A DNA stretch of 64,000 nt, from NCBI GenBank assembly GCA_045633565.1, contig JAZQYO010000027.1:62001-126000 (forward strand), written 5' to 3'. This stretch comes from RGIG7450 sp045633565 (GTDB lineage: Bacteria > Bacillota > Clostridia > RUG12999). The translations under genes and the position numbers were made by a program. A model generated the notes under the pieces. That model saw nothing but the letters and a program-made list of their open reading frames with translations. It did no database searches and was not told where the DNA came from. Positions 44,863 through 53,227 of this stretch are shown in pieces (within the stretch, counting starts at the first letter, position 1; each line of letters begins with the position of its first letter).

Positions 44863-44880
44863 AATACTTTTCAAAAGTAT
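44863..44880. promoter_or_regulatory. Near-perfect palindrome before the serpin gene, possible operator
   Basis: ATACTTTT and AAAAGTAT flank a single C, giving a 17 bp perfect palindrome in the 55 nt gap upstream of the serpin ATG. The length and symmetry suit a dimeric repressor site. A TTGCAA nearby lacks a well-spaced -10, so the promoter is uncertain. Confidence 0.3.
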
Positions 44881-44896
44881 AAAAGGTTGCAAATTG

Positions 44897-45226
44897 TCAT
44901 TTTTTTCTTTTTAAAAAGAGTGAGGTAACAAGCATGGAGATGAATGAGAAAAAAGTGTAAATTGCGGAATACAGGAAAAACAGCGGCTCATCTGCGGTCA
45001 GCAAAAAGCATACAGTAATCATAAAAATTATACCGACGTAAAGTGAAGAAAACCACCGTTTTCTAAAGTCAAATCCTGCAAAAACCCCGACCCCTACCGA
45101 CAGGATAGGATTTATAAGATAAAAACTTAAAATGCAGATAGCCATGCCTGCGTCTGATGCAAATAAGACAGCAGCGAGAGGTATGCCGAAAACCAAAACA
45201 ACAGTAATTATAAGAGACATAATCAT
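44897..45226 (-). CDS. Small membrane protein, unknown
   Basis: This 109-residue protein has three or four hydrophobic segments (about 2-20, 25-50, 58-75 and 80-100) and a basic C-terminus (LFLKRKK). AGGAGTG lies about 5 nt before the ATG. It is 10 nt downstream of lplA and so is probably co-transcribed, but nothing in the sequence links it to lipoate. No family was recognised. Confidence 0.6.
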   Translation of the reverse strand: MIMSLIITVVLVFGIPLAAVLFASDAGMAICILSFYLINPILSVGVGVFAGFDFRKRWFSSLYVGIIFMITVCFLLTADEPLFFLYSAIYTFFSFISMLVTSLFLKRKK

Positions 45227-45236
45227 AATATCACTC

Positions 45237-46199
45237 CTAAGGTTTTATAAGGTCTGCAATATCTGTGTAGGTAAGACCTGAAAAATATTCATCTACAGGC
45301 GTTTTTTTAAGTAAAGAAAGAATTTCATTATAATCGTGCCGAACACCTATTAAAGCCTGCTCAAGCTCTGATATATCCCGCTTTCCAAAAAAGTCGCCGG
45401 AAAATTTTATGTCAGTTATTTTGCCATCCTGTGCATCAAGGCTGGCAGACACTATCCCGCAAGGAAAAAGCTTCTCATTTTTAAAACTGTGTTTGGGTGA
45501 ATACCCAAAGTTCCATTCCCAGGTTTCATATTTTTCTGTTTGAAGCTTTTTAATTTCAGACAAATCTGTTTGTGTAAGTTGGTAACGGGTCCCCTCTGCG
45601 GATTTAAAGAGTAATTCGCAGAATTCATCTATCGTAATATTACTATGTTCCCCGATGTTGGTAACACGGCTTTTTACAGATGCAATACCCTTTGACTTTA
45701 TTTTCAGTTCATTTACATTTAAAACTTTTGCCAAAATATCCACGCTGGTAGAAAACATCAGTGTTCCGTGGTGAAGGAGCATGTCTTTATAAACATACTG
45801 TGCGTTGCCGGAGAATTTTTTGCCACCTATAAGCATATCGTTTCTGCCCGAAAGGGTGGCATCAATGCCAAGACTTTTTAAAGCGTCAATAACAGGTTTT
45901 GTAAACTTTTTAAAATTTAAAAAATCGTCATCTCCCGCTTTTGTGATGTATGTGTAATTTAAATTACCCAAATCATGGTATACCGCACCACCACCCGACA
46001 TTCTGCGTACAATGTTTACCTTCATTTCTTCCGCACGGGAATGATTAATTTCGGTAAAGGCGCTCTGGTTTTTTCCTATGACAACAGTATTGTCGTTTTG
46101 CCATAAGATGAGCTTGTCCTCGCAGCCGGTTTTGAGGAAATATTCCTCTGCAGCAAGGTTGAAATATGGGTTTATAGAATCAAGTCTTATAAGTTTCAT
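45237..46199 (-). CDS. lplA: Lipoate-protein ligase A
   Basis: This 320-residue enzyme attaches lipoate to E2 or H-protein lysines. The N-terminal NPYFNLAAEEYFL, RRMSGGGAVYHDLGNLNYTY (about 65-84) and SGNAQYVYKDMLLHHGTLMF (about 130-150) are family landmarks, followed by a C-terminal accessory domain. Its own minus-strand promoter lies upstream. Lipoate-dependent complexes are not visible in the window. Confidence 0.93.
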   Translation of the reverse strand: MKLIRLDSINPYFNLAAEEYFLKTGCEDKLILWQNDNTVVIGKNQSAFTEINHSRAEEMKVNIVRRMSGGGAVYHDLGNLNYTYITKAGDDDFLNFKKFTKPVIDALKSLGIDATLSGRNDMLIGGKKFSGNAQYVYKDMLLHHGTLMFSTSVDILAKVLNVNELKIKSKGIASVKSRVTNIGEHSNITIDEFCELLFKSAEGTRYQLTQTDLSEIKKLQTEKYETWEWNFGYSPKHSFKNEKLFPCGIVSASLDAQDGKITDIKFSGDFFGKRDISELEQALIGVRHDYNEILSLLKKTPVDEYFSGLTYTDIADLIKP

Positions 46200-46217
46200 A
46201 ATAATTACCTCATGTTT

Positions 46218-46246
46218 AGTTTAACATATTGTGACAGGTTTGTCCA
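46218..46246 (-). promoter_or_regulatory. Promoter of lplA
   Basis: On the minus strand TGGACA (46246-46241) is followed after exactly 17 nt by TAAACT (46223-46218), about 19 nt upstream of the lplA ATG. It is divergent from the plus-strand promoter nearby. Confidence 0.6.
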
Positions 46247-46254
46247 TAATTTTA

Positions 46255-46283
46255 TTGACTTTCCGGCGGTAAATTGATAAGAT
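46255..46283 (+). promoter_or_regulatory. Promoter of the yfbR-like gene
   Basis: TTGACT (46255-46260) and TAAGAT (46278-46283) are separated by exactly 17 nt, 20 nt before the start codon at 46303. AGAGGTG precedes the ATG. Confidence 0.65.
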
Positions 46284-46302
46284 AATATAGAGGTGTAAAA
46301 GT

Positions 46303-46878
46303 ATGAATGATAAAAGCTTTTTTGCAATGGCATCAAGAATGAAATATATAAACCGCTGGGGACTTATGCGTAACACAAGTCAGGAAAACATAAGTCAGCA
46401 TAGTCTTGAGGTGAGTATGATATCTCATGCTCTTGCGGTGATAAACAACGAAATTTTCGGAGGGGATATTTCGCCCGAAAAAACTGCAGTTGTGGCAATG
46501 TATCACGATATGAGCGAGATTATAACCGGCGATATGCCAACGCCCGTGAAATATAAAAACACCCAGATAATTTCAGCATATAAAGAGATAGAAGAAGCGG
46601 CGAACAACAAGCTGCTTGAAAAACTGCCCGATAATATGAGAGGGGTTTATGAAAAAATCCTTTTCAGCAGTGATGAAAAGATAAACAAACTCGTCAAAGC
46701 GGCAGACAAGCTGTCAGCATATATTAAATGTATTGAAGAAGAAAATGCAGGTAACCGTGAGTTTGCAAAGGCGCTTTTAGCAACCGAAAAAGCACTCTGC
46801 AAAATGCAGTGTCCGGAAGCGGATTATTTTATGGAGCATTTTATTCCTGCATACAAGCTTACATTGGATGAAATATGA
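46303..46878 (+). CDS. HD-domain 5'-deoxynucleotidase, YfbR-like
   Basis: This 191-residue HD-family protein has SQHSLEVSMISHAL (about 30-43), MYHDMSEIITGDMPTPVKY with the HD pair (about 66-84) and a distal DKLSAYIKC (about 134-142). YfbR dephosphorylates deoxynucleoside 5'-monophosphates. The family match is by motif pattern and length. It overlaps tadA by 4 nt. Confidence 0.85.
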   Translation: MNDKSFFAMASRMKYINRWGLMRNTSQENISQHSLEVSMISHALAVINNEIFGGDISPEKTAVVAMYHDMSEIITGDMPTPVKYKNTQIISAYKEIEEAANNKLLEKLPDNMRGVYEKILFSSDEKINKLVKAADKLSAYIKCIEEENAGNREFAKALLATEKALCKMQCPEADYFMEHFIPAYKLTLDEI

Positions 46879-47321
46879 TGAAAGAGAAGTTTATGAAACA
46901 GGCGATACAGCAGGCTGAGCTTGCAAAAGCCGAAGGGGAAGTACCAGTTGGTGCGGTTGTTGTAAAGGATGGCAAGGTTGTTGCGACGGGCAGAAACAAC
47001 CGCGAAAAAACTCTTCAGGCAGACGGACATGCCGAGATGCAGGCAATAAAAGAAGCCTGCAAGGTTTTAAATTCGCCTTTTTTAAATGATTGCGATATTT
47101 ATGTTACTTTAGAACCCTGCCCCATGTGTGCCGGCGCTATTTTACAGGCGCGGATGCGTAAAGTGGTTTTTGGTGCGTATGAAGATAAAAGTGGGGCTGT
47201 CGGTTCAGTGTTTAACCTGTTTTACGATTTTGTTATGCCCCACAAAGTGCTTTTTGAAGGCGGAGTTATGGAAGATGAATGTCAAAGACTTATGACGGAT
47301 TTTTTTAAGGAGAAAAGATAA
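46875..47321 (+). CDS. tadA: tRNA adenosine(34) deaminase
   Basis: This 148-residue deaminase converts wobble adenosine to inosine in tRNA. The zinc site is HAE (about 52-54) and PCPMCAGAI (about 82-90), and VPVGAVVV and FNLFYDF match the family. It overlaps the radical SAM gene by 1 nt (TAATG). Confidence 0.95.
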   Translation: MMKEKFMKQAIQQAELAKAEGEVPVGAVVVKDGKVVATGRNNREKTLQADGHAEMQAIKEACKVLNSPFLNDCDIYVTLEPCPMCAGAILQARMRKVVFGAYEDKSGAVGSVFNLFYDFVMPHKVLFEGGVMEDECQRLMTDFFKEKR

Positions 47322-48916
47322 TGGATATAACTTTAGTTGCTGTGAATTCTAAATATATTCACCTAAACCCTGCGGTGAGAAGTATAAAATACTATCTTGC
47401 CGAGAGGGGTATTTGTGCTGATATAAAGGAATTTTCGGGCAAAGAAGAAATCCATCGCGCAGTAGCAAAAATCCTTGAAACAGATTCGGAGTTTGTAGCA
47501 TTTTCCTGCTACATCTGGAACATAGAATATGTTTTGAAACTTGCGCAGACAGTAAAAAAATGTGCACCGCAAATAAAAATAGTTCTTGGCGGACCGGAGG
47601 CATACTGCAACGCCCAAAAGCTGATAGAAAAGCACCCGTTTATTGATGTGATAATTTTCGGTGAAGGGGAAAAAGCAACTGTCGATATGCTTTCAGGCGG
47701 AATAAATGACAAAATTATTTACGGGGAAAAGACCGACCTTTCGGAAATAGGGTTTATATATTCTGACGAGGATTTAAAAGATAAAAACCGAATTTTTTAT
47801 TACGAAAGTTCAAGAGGCTGTCCCCATAACTGTGCATATTGCCTTTCCTGCATTGACAAGGGTGTACGCTATAAACCTGTAGAGCAGGTGAAGACAGAAC
47901 TTGAAAAGTTTGTTTTATCGGGGGTTAGACTTGTTAAATTTGTTGACAGGACATTTAATGCGGATATGCCCCGCGCAAAGAAAATTCTCGAGATTATAAA
48001 AAACCTCGGCGGAGAAACTGAGTTCCATATTGAAATAAATCCTGACAGTATAGATGACGAATTTGTCTATATGCTTAGCGAGATAAAAAATAACATCCGA
48101 GTGGAAGCGGGTTTGCAGAGCATCAACCCCGATGCCCTTGCAGCGGTTCATCGTCCGTGCAATCTTGAAAGAATAAAGCGGAATATGCGGGCGCTTTTTG
48201 TTGCAGGAGTAACCGTTCACCTTGACCTTATTGCAGGACTTCCGCATGAAAATTTTGAAAGTTTTAGGAAAAGCTTTAATTTTGCCTTTGACCTTAAACC
48301 TGACGAACTGCAGCTTGGCTTTTTAAAGCTGCTTTCAGGTACAGAGCTTCATAAAAAAGCAGAGGAATATGGTATGGTCAGTGATGATTTTCCGCCTTAT
48401 GAGATTATTTCAAACAGGTGGATTTCGGCAGAAGAGATTATAAAGCTGAAAAATATTGAAGCGGTGCTTGACATTTTTCATAATTCGGGAATGTTGAAAT
48501 ATACTCAGGCAAAGCTGCTTTCATATTTTGATTCACCTTTTTCGATGTTTGAAAAAATTGCGGAATATTTTGCAGGAAAAGGATATCTTGATTTCCCTCA
48601 TCACAAAGCGGATTATCTTGAATTTCTAAAAGAATTTACGGTGGCATATAATATGGAAGAGGAAATCACAAAAGATTTTGTTTTAACCTGCCGGAAAAAG
48701 CCGGAGTGGGCTGATAAAAAAGAGGAGCTTGAAAAGATAAGGATAAATAAGCTGCTTGCAGAGGAAAATTTTGAAAATCTTCCACAGCTTAGCCTTATAA
48801 AACCGGCAGAAAGACATAAGCACGTTAAGTTTTACTCTCAGGGCGATAAAGTGTTTGTGGCGTCATACCCTGATATGCAGGTTGCTGATGTAACGGCAGA
48901 CTATGAAAAAATATAA
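47321..48916 (+). CDS. B12-binding/radical SAM protein, DUF4080-type
   Basis: This 531-residue protein has an N-terminal cobalamin-binding-like domain (about 1-140, ending GEGEKATVDML), a radical SAM domain with ESSRGCPHNCAYC (cluster cysteines from about 167) and a C-terminal DUF4080-type region (about 380-520). The reaction is unknown. Position after tadA gives no firm clue to substrate. Confidence 0.85.
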   Translation: MDITLVAVNSKYIHLNPAVRSIKYYLAERGICADIKEFSGKEEIHRAVAKILETDSEFVAFSCYIWNIEYVLKLAQTVKKCAPQIKIVLGGPEAYCNAQKLIEKHPFIDVIIFGEGEKATVDMLSGGINDKIIYGEKTDLSEIGFIYSDEDLKDKNRIFYYESSRGCPHNCAYCLSCIDKGVRYKPVEQVKTELEKFVLSGVRLVKFVDRTFNADMPRAKKILEIIKNLGGETEFHIEINPDSIDDEFVYMLSEIKNNIRVEAGLQSINPDALAAVHRPCNLERIKRNMRALFVAGVTVHLDLIAGLPHENFESFRKSFNFAFDLKPDELQLGFLKLLSGTELHKKAEEYGMVSDDFPPYEIISNRWISAEEIIKLKNIEAVLDIFHNSGMLKYTQAKLLSYFDSPFSMFEKIAEYFAGKGYLDFPHHKADYLEFLKEFTVAYNMEEEITKDFVLTCRKKPEWADKKEELEKIRINKLLAEENFENLPQLSLIKPAERHKHVKFYSQGDKVFVASYPDMQVADVTADYEKI

Positions 48917-48924
48917 AAAAAGAC

Positions 48925-48953
48925 TTGACAAAGGCGGCAGGATGTGGTAAACT
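48925..48953 (+). promoter_or_regulatory. Promoter of infC-rpmI-rplT
   Basis: TTGACA (48925-48930, consensus) and TAAACT (48948-48953) are separated by 17 nt. It drives the translation-factor operon and starts a leader of about 140 nt. Confidence 0.8.
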
Positions 48954-48959
48954 CTAATG

Positions 48960-49103
48960 GTAAACAAGCAGAAGACATCTTCTCGCCTTATGTCTTAGAC
49001 ACATAAGGCAAATATCTACCGATTATATCAGTGATCGGTTTATGTTTGAAGGCTGTTCTTTTGCGGACGGCTTTTTTTAATTCTATTTTGGAGGTGCTTA
49101 CTT
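48960..49103 (+). promoter_or_regulatory. infC leader with two hairpins and a terminator-like stem
   Basis: The leader holds CCTTATGT/ACATAAGG (perfect 8 bp, 48986-48993 with 49001-49008), CCGAT/ATCGG (49019-49023 with 49034-49038), then AGGCTGTTC/GGACGGCTT (49050-49058 with 49065-49073) directly followed by seven T. A terminator between promoter and infC implies attenuation, as in L20- or IF3-controlled leaders of other Firmicutes. I could not assign a known Rfam class by eye. Confidence 0.75.
49050..49078 (+). terminator. Attenuator terminator in the infC leader
   Basis: A 9 bp stem (with wobble pairs) and TTTTGC loop is followed by TTTTTTT, 26 nt before the infC start. It should stop some transcripts before infC, with read-through controlled by the upstream hairpins (inference). 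Confidence 0.75.
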
Positions 49104-49613
49104 ATCAGTAAGGAATTACTCATTAACGAAGAAATCAGAGCGAAAGAGGTTCGTGTTATAAGCGGAGAGGGTGAACAGCTCGGTATTATGAGTCTGTCTT
49201 CAGCACTTGATGCTGCAAACGAAAGAAATCTTGATCTGGTTGAAATTTCACCTAATGCTAACCCGCCTGTTTGCAAGATTATGGATTACGGCAAATATAA
49301 ATTTGATCTTGCGAAAAAGGAAAAGGAAGCCAGAAAAAAACAGAAGGTAATAAGTGTTAAAGAAATTCGTTTTTCACCAAGTATTGATACAAACGACCTT
49401 AACACAAAAACAAATCAGGCTTCAAAATTCTTAAAATCGGGCGATAAAGTTAAGGTATCCGTTCGTTTCAGAGGCAGAGAGCTTAGTTATATGGACAACG
49501 GAATTACACTTCTTAATCAGTTCGCTTCCAAATTGGAGGATGTTTCTGTTGTAGAAAAAGCCCCCTTAAAGGAAGGCAGAAGCATGGTAATGTTTCTTGC
49601 TCCCAAAAACTAA
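49104..49613 (+). CDS. infC: Translation initiation factor IF-3, non-AUG start
   Basis: This 169-residue protein keeps 30S and 50S apart and checks the start codon. The conserved region ISKELLINEEIRAKEVRV begins at ATC 49104, which follows GGAGG (49090-49094) by 9 nt. There is no in-frame ATG, GTG or TTG between the ribosome binding site and ATG 49188, and a start at 49188 would remove the conserved N-terminal 28 residues. An AUC start is therefore favoured, matching IF3 autoregulation known from AUU starts in E. coli. The C-terminal domain contains FRGRELSYMDNG. Confidence 0.9.
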   Translation: MSKELLINEEIRAKEVRVISGEGEQLGIMSLSSALDAANERNLDLVEISPNANPPVCKIMDYGKYKFDLAKKEKEARKKQKVISVKEIRFSPSIDTNDLNTKTNQASKFLKSGDKVKVSVRFRGRELSYMDNGITLLNQFASKLEDVSVVEKAPLKEGRSMVMFLAPKN

Positions 49614-49658
49614 ATCAGTTTAAAAAAGTTTAATTAATAATCGAGAGGAGAGATAGTT

Positions 49659-49856
49659 ATGCCTAAAATTAAGACACACAGAGGCGCAGCTAAAAGATTC
49701 AAACTTACTAAAAATGGTAAAGTTAAAATGGCTCACGCAAACAAAAGCCACATTTTAACAAAGAAAAGCACAAAGAGAAAACGTGGTCTCAGAAAAGGTG
49801 TTTACGCTTCGGACGCTAATGCACCGGTAATCAAAAAACTTATTCCGTACAAATAA
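49659..49856 (+). CDS. rpmI: 50S ribosomal protein L35
   Basis: This 65-residue highly basic protein has the L35 signature KIKTHRGAAKRFKLTKNGK, followed by AHANKSHILTKKSTKRKR. GAGGAGAG precedes the ATG. It sits between infC and rplT in the standard order. Confidence 0.97.
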   Translation: MPKIKTHRGAAKRFKLTKNGKVKMAHANKSHILTKKSTKRKRGLRKGVYASDANAPVIKKLIPYK

Positions 49857-49880
49857 GAACAACCTTAGGAGGATAAAGAT

Positions 49881-50234
49881 ATGGCTAGAGTTACAGGTGG
49901 TATGACCACCAGAAGAAGACATAAAAAAATATTAAAACTTGCTAAAGGTTACCGTGGTGGCAAATCAAAACTTTTCAGAGTTGCCAATGAAGCGGTAATG
50001 AAATCCCTTGTTTATGCTTATAAAGGCAGAAGACTTAAGAAAAGAGATTTCAGACGCCTTTGGATTACACGTATCAGCGCTGCTTGCAAAATGAACGGCA
50101 TGAACTATTCCACATTTATGTGCGGTCTTAAAAAAGCAGGAATCACAATGAACAGAAAAATGCTTTCTGAAATTGCTATTCATGACGCAGCTGCGTTCAC
50201 TATGCTCGTAGAGCAGGCAAAAGCTGCCCTTTAA
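49881..50234 (+). CDS. rplT: 50S ribosomal protein L20
   Basis: This 117-residue basic protein starts ARVTGGMTTRRRHKKILKLAKGYRG and has FRRLWITRISAACKMNGMNYS. L20 represses the infC operon in other bacteria, so it may act on the leader upstream (inference). A terminator follows 12 nt after the stop. Confidence 0.97.
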   Translation: MARVTGGMTTRRRHKKILKLAKGYRGGKSKLFRVANEAVMKSLVYAYKGRRLKKRDFRRLWITRISAACKMNGMNYSTFMCGLKKAGITMNRKMLSEIAIHDAAAFTMLVEQAKAAL

Positions 50235-50246
50235 TAAAATCAATTC

Positions 50247-50270
50247 CGACCTGATATTTCAGGTCGTTTT
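50247..50270 (+). terminator. Terminator after rplT
   Basis: CGACCTGA (50247-50254) and TCAGGTCG (50259-50266) form an 8 bp stem with a TATT loop followed by TTTTGGTTTTT. Some read-through into the methylase gene is possible because the T run is broken. Confidence 0.75.
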
Positions 50271-50316
50271 GGTTTTTATACGACAAAATTTTCACCATAG
50301 AAAGGTGAGGCTTATT

Positions 50317-51078
50317 TTGATAACAAGTGCATCAAATACATTAATTAAACATATAAAAAAACTGCAGACAAAAAAGTCCTACAGATATGAGTGCGGCGAG
50401 TTTGTCATTGAAGGATTACGGCAGGTTTTTGATGCTGAAAAAAGCGTGAGCCTGGTACTTGTGTCCGAGGATTTTGCTGCAGCATTGCCAAATTTTCCCT
50501 GTCAGGTTGAAAAGGTTTCACATGGGCTTATATGCTCTCTTTCTGAAACAAAAACACCACAGGGGATTTTAGCTGTTGCAAAGATGAACACCGCCAAAGA
50601 AAAAGAGATTTTAAAAGAAAACGGTCTGTATGTTTTCTGCGACGGAGTTGCCGACCCGGGGAACCTTGGAACCATTATCCGCACGGCAGATTCTGCCGGT
50701 TGTGACGGCGTAATTTTAAGCCCCGATTGTGTGGACCTTTATAATCCAAAGGTGGTTCGCTCCACAATGTCATCCCTTTTTAATGTGCCTGTTTGCATAT
50801 CGGATGACAGTATAAAAACGTTGGAATTTTTTAAAAGTAACGGTGTGAGAATAACAGCAACCACCCCGCATACAGAAAAAATAATTTATGAAGAGGATTT
50901 TACGCAGCCGGTCGTTATAATTTTAGGTAACGAGGCAAACGGTGTGTCCGACGACCTATTGACAATGGCGGACTCATGTGTTAAAATTCCTATGGTTGGA
51001 CATGCGGAATCACTCAATGTCGCAACGGCAGGTGCCGTTTTGATTTATGAGGCTGTCCGCCAGAGAATATCCAAATAA
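50317..51078 (+). CDS. SpoU-family RNA methyltransferase
   Basis: This 253-residue protein has an N-terminal substrate-binding domain (about 1-90) and the SPOUT methyltransferase domain: GVADPGNLGTIIRTADSAG (about 114-132), ILGNEANGVSD (about 206-216) and KIPMVGHAESLNVATAGAV (about 225-243), the trefoil-knot SAM site. Target is 23S or tRNA ribose 2'-O, not resolvable here. The start is TTG at 50317, chosen because AGGTGAGG ends 6 nt upstream; no ATG fits. Confidence 0.9.
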   Translation: MITSASNTLIKHIKKLQTKKSYRYECGEFVIEGLRQVFDAEKSVSLVLVSEDFAAALPNFPCQVEKVSHGLICSLSETKTPQGILAVAKMNTAKEKEILKENGLYVFCDGVADPGNLGTIIRTADSAGCDGVILSPDCVDLYNPKVVRSTMSSLFNVPVCISDDSIKTLEFFKSNGVRITATTPHTEKIIYEEDFTQPVVIILGNEANGVSDDLLTMADSCVKIPMVGHAESLNVATAGAVLIYEAVRQRISK

Positions 51079-51112
51079 AATTGTCACAAACGTGGCAGAA
51101 TGGAGATAAAAT

Positions 51113-53227
51113 ATGGCAAAAAATCTGGTTATAGTGGAGTCTCCCGCAAAAGCTAAGACTATTCAGAAATACTTAGGTAAATCATACAGTGTTGAAGCTT
51201 CAATGGGACATATCCGTGACCTGCCCAAAAGTAAAATGGGCATTGATATAGAAAATGATTTCACCCCGCAGTATATGGTTATCCGTGGTAAAGGTGATTT
51301 GATTAAAAAGATAAAAAAAGAGGTTGCTGCGAGCGATAAAGTTATTCTCGCAACTGACCCGGACCGTGAGGGCGAAGCTATTTCCTGGCATCTGATGGAA
51401 GCATTCAAGATACCTGAGGAAAAGGCGTGCCGTGTGGTTTTCAATGAAATTACAAAGGATGCGGTTAAGACTGCAATTAAAAATCCGAGGGATATTAATT
51501 ATAACCTTGTGGATGCCCAACAGGCAAGACGTGTACTTGACAGAATTGTGGGTTATTCCATCAGCCCGCTTTTGTGGAGAAAGGTTAAAAAGGGTCTCAG
51601 CGCAGGACGTGTTCAGTCTGTTGCCCTTAAAATAATCTGCGACCGTGAAGAGGAAATCAAAGCATTTATTCCCGAAGAATACTGGGATATTACAGCTCAG
51701 CTTTCTCATTCTAGTTCAAGAAAGGCTTTTAAAGCAAAGTTTTACGGAACATCAAAAGGCAAACTTGAGCTTAAAAATGAAGAGCAGACAAAGGCGGTTT
51801 TATCTGAGCTTGAAGCTGAACAGTTTGCTGTTAAATCAATAAAATCCGCTAAGAAAAAGCGTATGCCCGCTTCGCCGTTTATCACAAGTACAATGCAGCA
51901 GGAAGCGGCAAGAAAGCTTGGCTTTACATCATCAAGAACAATGATGGTTGCTCAGCAGCTTTACGAAGGTATTGATATTAAGGGGTCTGGAAGCGTCGGT
52001 CTAATCACTTATATGCGTACCGACTCAACACGTATCGCAAAAGAGGCTCAGTTTGCGGCAAGGGATTATATAAAATCAAGCTGGGGAGATGAGTATCTGC
52101 CTAAATATATTCCCGAATATAAAAACAAGAAAAACGCACAGGATGCTCATGAAGCTATCCGTCCCTCGGTTATTTCGTTTTCTCCCGACTCAATTAAGGC
52201 TTCGCTGACAGCTGACCAGTTCAAGCTTTATAAGCTTATCTGGGAAAGATTTATCGCCAGCCAGATGGCACCAGCTGAGGTTGAAAACACAACAGTTGAC
52301 ATAAAAGGCGGAAAATATATATTCAAGGCTTATGGCACAACAACACTGTTTGCAGGTTTTACAGCTCTTTATCTTGAAGGGGTTGACCACAAGGATGAAG
52401 ATGATGCAGAGCAGGCGCTTCCAAAACTTTCCGAAGGGGATGCGCTTTCTGTGAAATCCCTTGCGGAAAAGCAGAATTTCACACGTCCTCCGGCAAGATA
52501 TACAGAAGCTACTTTAATCAGAACGTTAGAAGAGCTTGGAATTGGCAGACCTTCTACTTATGCGCCTACCATTTCCAATATTCTGCAGAGAAAATATATT
52601 GAAAGCACCAAGAAAATCTTAAGCCCCACAGAGCTTGGAACAATTGTAAGCAAGCTCATGGCTGAGAATTTTGATAAGATTGTTGACGTTAAGTTTACGG
52701 CTGATATGGAACAGTTCCTTGACAGGGTTGAAGAAGGGAATTCCGATTGGGTTAATGTTATCCGTGAATTCTATGGCGATTTCAGCCAGACTCTGAAAAA
52801 AGCCGAAAAAGAGATGCAGTATGTGAAAATTGCTCCCGAACAGACAGATGTGATTTGCGAAAAATGCGGACGCAACATGGTAATACGTGAAAGCAGATTT
52901 GGTAAATTCCTTGCCTGCCCGGGTTATCCGCAGTGCAAAAACACAAAATCCATTTCAGTTGAAATAGGTGTAAAATGCCCCAAATGTGGCGGAGAGATTA
53001 TAGAGCTTAAATCCCAGAAAGGTGCAAAATATTTCGGTTGCAGCAATCATCCGAAATGCGACTTTATGTCATGGGATAAGCCTACTGAGGAAAAATGTCC
53101 CCAGTGCGGCAAAATGCTTATGCTCAAGAGCATAAACAGACGCATTACAAAAATAAAGGTTTGCTCGGATGCAAACTGCAGCTACAATAAAAAGACAAAG
53201 AAAGAAACAAAAAAAGATGAAAAATAA
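51113..53227 (+). CDS. topA: DNA topoisomerase I
   Basis: This 704-residue type IA topoisomerase relaxes negative supercoils. The N-terminal TOPRIM domain has VIVESPAKAKTI and ATDPDREGEAISWH, the catalytic tyrosine is near residue 300 in YMRTDSTR, and three C-terminal four-cysteine zinc motifs follow (about 583-610, 622-650 and 660-690). The end overlaps the trmFO start by 11 nt. Confidence 0.97.
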   Translation: MAKNLVIVESPAKAKTIQKYLGKSYSVEASMGHIRDLPKSKMGIDIENDFTPQYMVIRGKGDLIKKIKKEVAASDKVILATDPDREGEAISWHLMEAFKIPEEKACRVVFNEITKDAVKTAIKNPRDINYNLVDAQQARRVLDRIVGYSISPLLWRKVKKGLSAGRVQSVALKIICDREEEIKAFIPEEYWDITAQLSHSSSRKAFKAKFYGTSKGKLELKNEEQTKAVLSELEAEQFAVKSIKSAKKKRMPASPFITSTMQQEAARKLGFTSSRTMMVAQQLYEGIDIKGSGSVGLITYMRTDSTRIAKEAQFAARDYIKSSWGDEYLPKYIPEYKNKKNAQDAHEAIRPSVISFSPDSIKASLTADQFKLYKLIWERFIASQMAPAEVENTTVDIKGGKYIFKAYGTTTLFAGFTALYLEGVDHKDEDDAEQALPKLSEGDALSVKSLAEKQNFTRPPARYTEATLIRTLEELGIGRPSTYAPTISNILQRKYIESTKKILSPTELGTIVSKLMAENFDKIVDVKFTADMEQFLDRVEEGNSDWVNVIREFYGDFSQTLKKAEKEMQYVKIAPEQTDVICEKCGRNMVIRESRFGKFLACPGYPQCKNTKSISVEIGVKCPKCGGEIIELKSQKGAKYFGCSNHPKCDFMSWDKPTEEKCPQCGKMLMLKSINRRITKIKVCSDANCSYNKKTKKETKKDEK

